Below are positions 60,848 to 64,000 of a DNA stretch of 64,000 bases, piece by piece. Under the pieces are notes generated by a model. It did not search any database, was not told the DNA's origin, and saw only the letters and a list, made by a program, of their open reading frames with translations. The number at the start of each line of letters is the position of its first letter. The first letter of the stretch is position 1. The position numbers and the translations under genes are program-made. This DNA comes from Myxococcaceae bacterium (GTDB lineage: Bacteria; Myxococcota; Myxococcia; Myxococcales; Myxococcaceae): contig JAEUJQ010000076.1 in the NCBI GenBank assembly GCA_016793095.1, positions 1-64,000 of the forward strand. Direction: 5' to 3'.

Positions 60848-62317
60848 CTACCGGCGCGCGCGGCGTAAGAGGAGCAGGGTCGCGAACACCAGCAGGCCAG
60901 GGGCGCTCACCGAGGTGCACCCGCAGCCGCCAGCGTCGGACGGGTCGAGCGGCAGCCTCGGGCCCGGGCCGGCGTCGGGCCTGTCCACGGCGCCAGCGTC
61001 CATCGTGGTGGTCGATCCGCCGTCGGGCTCGGGAGCCCCCGCGTCGAGTGAAGGCGCGCCCGCGTCGGCCGATGGAACGCCCGAGTCCTGCGGGGGCCTG
61101 CCCGCGTCGTGGGTCGGCAGACCGGCGTCGGTCCCCGCATCTCGCACGGCCCCCGCGTCGGGGCGCGGAACGCCCGCGTCCACGCCCCCGTCGATGACGG
61201 TCAGCCCGAACGCGCACGCGGTGGTGGTTCGCCCATGCGCCCAGTTCTGCAGCGCCGAGTAGGGCGCGAGCGGCATGGCGTTCTGGTCCACGATGCCCCA
61301 GCCGGAGCCGGGATCGTACGGGAAGTGGAAGTACCAGGTGCGCGTCCAGTTCCTCCAGGGGTCGATCAGCGAGCCCGCGTACGTGCCGGCGCAGACCTCT
61401 TCCTGCTTCGCGTAGAGGTCGACGATGCGGGTGGCGACGTCGGCGAGCGACACGCTGCCTTGCGGCGGGTGCTCCCAGCCCGTCTCGGTGAGCCAGAACT
61501 CCTTGTGACCGTGACCGGCGGCCTCGATGACGTGCTTGACGGAGTCGTGCGTCAGCACGCCGGCCACCGTCTCGCCGTCGAGCAGCGCGCGCATCACCCC
61601 GGCGGCGTCGGCCTTGTAGACGTGGTGGGTGACGACGTCGATGTGGCTGCCCACGCGGGTGAGGAGCTGGCCCAGGTCGCGCTCCCAGCCGTTGCGGATG
61701 CACGAGCCCGCGATGCAGGTGCCAGAGCGCCCGTTCCAGTTCGACGACGAGGCGAGGCCCGCGAGCTCGGGGCCGCAGATGCGCCCGGTCGGGTCGGCCG
61801 CGCGAATGGCGGCGGCCGCGGGCAGGAAGATCTCGTTCACGAACTGGTCCTGGGTGCCGTCGAAGAAGGTGCGCAGGTTGGGCTCGTTCCAGATGCCCCA
61901 GCACTCCACCTGGCCGCGGTAGCGCGTCACCACGCGCGTCACGGCGTTCACCCAGTCCTGCTGGTTGGCGGGCCGCTTGTTCTCGCAGCGGGCGGTCTCG
62001 GTCGACGCGTGCTGCGTGCACGTCGGGTCGGACGAGGCCCACTTCGGGGTGTACGCGACGGTGGCGTAGATGCTGAGCCCGTTGGCGCGCGCCGCGTTCA
62101 TCACGGTGTCGAGGTACTGCCAGGTGAGCTGCCCGCGCTGCGGCTCGAAGTCGAACCAGTTGAAGTCGAGCCGGGCCGAGCGCACCCCGAGCTGCGCCAT
62201 CAACTGCGAGTCCGACGGCGAGGGCAGGTGCGCGCACATGCCGACGGTGGGCGCCGCTGCCGCCGACGGCCGAGCGCTGAGGATGAGGAGGATGACGGGG
62301 AGCGCGACGCGCTTCAT
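60848..62317 (-). CDS. Secreted GH-A clan glycosidase (GH39/GH5-like) with DAG linker and MYXO-CTERM tail
   Basis: This is a 489-residue protein with a Sec signal (PVILLILSARPSAAAA; ATG at 62317). The TIM-barrel catalytic part, residues 23-385, has GIWNEPN with Glu145 as acid/base and WLTETGW with Glu278 as nucleophile, the clan GH-A pattern. FDFEPQRGQLTW early on is typical of GH39/GH5-type enzymes. A DAG/DSG linker (about 390-460) leads to GCGC, a helix and LLRRARR, a MYXO-CTERM tail. It probably cleaves extracellular polysaccharide while held at the cell surface. The exact family and substrate are not certain. Confidence 0.85.
   Translation of the reverse strand: MKRVALPVILLILSARPSAAAAPTVGMCAHLPSPSDSQLMAQLGVRSARLDFNWFDFEPQRGQLTWQYLDTVMNAARANGLSIYATVAYTPKWASSDPTCTQHASTETARCENKRPANQQDWVNAVTRVVTRYRGQVECWGIWNEPNLRTFFDGTQDQFVNEIFLPAAAAIRAADPTGRICGPELAGLASSSNWNGRSGTCIAGSCIRNGWERDLGQLLTRVGSHIDVVTHHVYKADAAGVMRALLDGETVAGVLTHDSVKHVIEAAGHGHKEFWLTETGWEHPPQGSVSLADVATRIVDLYAKQEEVCAGTYAGSLIDPWRNWTRTWYFHFPYDPGSGWGIVDQNAMPLAPYSALQNWAHGRTTTACAFGLTVIDGGVDAGVPRPDAGAVRDAGTDAGLPTHDAGRPPQDSGVPSADAGAPSLDAGAPEPDGGSTTTMDAGAVDRPDAGPGPRLPLDPSDAGGCGCTSVSAPGLLVFATLLLLRRARR
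61010..61200 (-). repeat. Coding Asp-Ala-Gly linker repeat in the glycosidase gene
   Basis: Minus-strand units encode DAG/DSG steps between the catalytic domain and the membrane tail. They are less regular than the copies at 2571-2826. Confidence 0.6.
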
Positions 62318-62383
62318 GGCTGAACGCCTTCGACTGTCCCCTTTGGCGCAGCCACCCTGCATGAAGGCGGGGCCCGTCCGCAA

Positions 62384-62403
62384 CTGAGCACGCGAGTGCT
62401 CAG
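62384..62403 (-). terminator. Hairpin with GCGA loop between the unknown gene and the glycosidase gene
   Basis: CTGAGCAC and GTGCTCAG form a perfect 8-bp stem around GCGA on the plus strand (TCGC when transcribed from the minus strand). It is 80 bp past the stop of the gene at 62484 and 67 bp before the glycosidase start, so it could end the first transcript or control the second. No T-tract is seen. Confidence 0.5.
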
Positions 62404-62483
62404 CGGTGCCTGGCGCGCCACACCAGCAGCGGCTTCACCGAGATCAATCGCAGTCCAGGGTGCCTGGCGCCGCGTCGGCCTCC

Positions 62484-63737
62484 TCACTGCTGCGCCGCGC
62501 TCGAGACCCGAACGATGTCCATGTCCGTCCCCGAGGTGAAGACGCGGAACTGGCCATTCTCGACCGAGAGCACGCGCGCGCCCTGCGGTCCTTCTCCGGC
62601 GATCACGATGCCCGACTGCCGGTGGTGGGCCCTGTCGATGAACTCGACCCGGTCGCCGGCCATGAAGAGCTTGTTCAGGGTGGGGCTCCCCGCCTGCGGC
62701 CTGGCTGCCGGGTTGGCCAGCGCGAGGTGCTGCGCGAGCTGCCCCGCCTCGTAGGACGTGAGGCTGCTGCGACCGCGGAGGAGGAAGTTCTCGAGGTTCG
62801 GTCTGACGTCGCGGGCGAAAGAGGCAGAGGCCAGCGAGCCCTGTTCACAGGCTTCGACGGCCCTCCAGGGCGCCCACAGCTCGCCCGGGTCGCGGGTGGC
62901 CTCCATGGGTCGGTAGCGATGGAGCGGGATGGGTGCGCTCGATGACCGGTCGTACGCCGCCCGGTCGGTCTTCATCGCGTCGGGAGGGAGCGTTCCCCCG
63001 ATCGTCACCGTCCGACCGTCCTTGAGGCTCACCTCGACGGAGTAGGGGAGTGGCAGGCCGCCGGCCAGGTTCACCAGGGTCTCGCGATCGACGGCGGCGC
63101 CGAACGCCCGGGTGCCGGCCATCATGACGTACGAGCCGGGAGCAGCGGAGCCGGTGCCCGCGTAGGCGAACTCGAGAGCGGTTGGCCGTTCGACGTAGGT
63201 CATGGGGACGGCGGTCGTGCCTGCGGGCGTCGTGAAGACCACCTGCGCGCTCGCCACCTGGTCAGTGGTGAACACCCGGTCGGCGCGCGCGTGGGCGGCC
63301 GCCTTCTCTTCATCGGTCGGGTGCTTGCCGAGCTGAATCGCGCCGTGATCGCCCTGTCGCGCCTGCAGCGAGAAGAACTGGAAGGGGCACCTCGTCTCGT
63401 CGTACCAGGCCCGCAGCTCGGCGTCCGCGGCGCGCGTCGAGACCGTGATGGCGCCCAGTCCCTGTACCAGCTCCGAGTGGTCGAACAGGGAGCTGCCCAC
63501 GCCGCCGGACCGGCGGATGAAGTCGAGCCCCTTCGGAGAGATGAGGTTGGTGAGCCCGGATGCGGAGGCGACCTCCTGCGAGCTCACACGGCGGCTCGCC
63601 TCGGGTGCTGGCGCGCGGCCGGCGTCGAAGGTGTCGGCTGCAGTCGCGCGTGCGACCTCGAGCGCCTTCACTGACGCGCCCGGCTCGATGCGGACCTGGG
63701 GCGTGACGCCGTGGTGGATCCTGGACAGAGAGGCCAT
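62484..63737 (-). CDS. 417-residue protein of unknown function (possible secreted effector)
   Basis: The ATG at 63737 has GGAG five bases upstream and is preferred. An upstream in-frame start at 63896 would add a segment with WLIIWLGAFAASC, which looks like a lipoprotein signal; this leaves two credible starts. After an N-terminal part rich in small residues (TAADTFDAGRAPAPEA), no known domain was recognised. SGGVGSSLFDHSELVQG and TFTTPAG-like strands suggest a mixed fold. The C-terminus has DRVEFIDRAHHRQSGIVIAG. The N-terminal style resembles that of the effector-like genes at 50-57 kb. The function is unknown. Confidence 0.6.
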   Translation of the reverse strand: MASLSRIHHGVTPQVRIEPGASVKALEVARATAADTFDAGRAPAPEASRRVSSQEVASASGLTNLISPKGLDFIRRSGGVGSSLFDHSELVQGLGAITVSTRAADAELRAWYDETRCPFQFFSLQARQGDHGAIQLGKHPTDEEKAAAHARADRVFTTDQVASAQVVFTTPAGTTAVPMTYVERPTALEFAYAGTGSAAPGSYVMMAGTRAFGAAVDRETLVNLAGGLPLPYSVEVSLKDGRTVTIGGTLPPDAMKTDRAAYDRSSSAPIPLHRYRPMEATRDPGELWAPWRAVEACEQGSLASASFARDVRPNLENFLLRGRSSLTSYEAGQLAQHLALANPAARPQAGSPTLNKLFMAGDRVEFIDRAHHRQSGIVIAGEGPQGARVLSVENGQFRVFTSGTDMDIVRVSSAAQQ

Positions 63738-63892
63738 GGGTTCTCCGAGAACGGCGAGGTGCCCGGCCTCCAGTGCAGCGCCAGTGCCATCGCCGCAGCT
63801 CGCCGCGAACGCTCCCAACCAGATGATCAGCCATCGGTGCTCGCGGAACGGTGTCCTCCCGCCCGGACACCTGGTGCGGGCGGGTCGCCTCC

Positions 63893-64000
63893 TCAAGGGT
63901 GAGCAAGCGTCACTGGCGGTAGTCGTCGATGGAGGTCGAGGGTGGCGGCGACAGGGCCCACGTGCTGTTCCTCGAGGTCCGTACGGGGCAGGAACGCATG
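63893..64000 (-). CDS. Possible 3' end of a gene cut by the window edge
   Basis: On the minus strand an open frame enters from the right edge and stops at 63893. The visible 35 residues begin HAFLPRTDLEEQHVGPVAA and end RRLPPVTLAHP. This is too short to identify, and it could be chance. Confidence 0.3.
   Translation of the reverse strand, partial: HAFLPRTDLEEQHVGPVAATLDLHRRLPPVTLAHP

Overview
This 64 kb window is very GC-rich and reads as the chromosome of a myxobacterium (Myxococcota). The lineage call rests on several independent features. Four proteins end in MYXO-CTERM-type sorting tails (Cys motif, one membrane helix, Arg-rich end). Many predicted lipoproteins carry Asp-Ala-Gly linkers and Cys-rich domains. 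There are also FG-GAP and beta-propeller lipoproteins, a TIGR02996 protein, and DUF1592/DUF1552/DUF1501 families. No tRNA, rRNA, CRISPR array, insertion sequence or phage was seen. Most long ORFs in other frames are GC-rich shadows and were left out.

Layout. 1-443 is a 62-65 bp tandem repeat downstream of an ECF sigma factor gene that carries a C-terminal SnoaL-like domain. 1522-10874 holds envelope lipoproteins, a 1650-residue multidomain metalloprotease, and an alpha/beta hydrolase-RNA ligase gene pair. 11123-24463 is a block of seven exported proteins in three transcription units: a DUF1592-type protein with a Tat-exported DUF1552 protein; an FG-GAP lipoprotein with a propeller protein carrying a CxxCH motif; and a large CxxCH protein, a small lipoprotein and a Tat-exported DUF1501 protein. 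Two of the units converge on an array of hairpin repeats.

28289-34671 is a compact eight-gene [NiFe]-hydrogenase operon. It encodes the small subunit, large subunit, cytochrome b, maturation protease, HypC, HyaE, HyaF and a fused rubredoxin-HupJ/HybE protein. The small subunit has the six-Cys pattern of the oxygen-tolerant (group 1d) proximal cluster. The remaining Hyp proteins must be encoded elsewhere. Two inverted repeats lie upstream, and a CBS protein with a four-Cys cluster follows convergently.

35476-49924 is mixed: an ArgE-type deacylase, a phosphoribosyltransferase, SelB, Cys-rich lipoproteins, a trypsin-like protease, a dienelactone hydrolase-type enzyme, a CoA transferase, TesB and an acetyltransferase. 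49956-56793 looks like an effector island. It has a long helical protein of unknown function, a TPR protein, a protein with an ART-HYD1-like motif (possible ADP-ribosyltransferase toxin), a lipoprotein directly after it, and two predicted peptidoglycan-active proteins (EF-hand plus NlpC/CHAP-like; LysM plus L,D-transpeptidase-like). 56891-64000 holds surface-anchored proteins, a rhodanese, a glycosidase and several unassigned genes.

The strongest candidates for undescribed biology are the 11-24 kb exported cytochrome-like block, the 50-57 kb effector island, and three unrelated tandem-repeat arrays that all sit at gene 3' ends.
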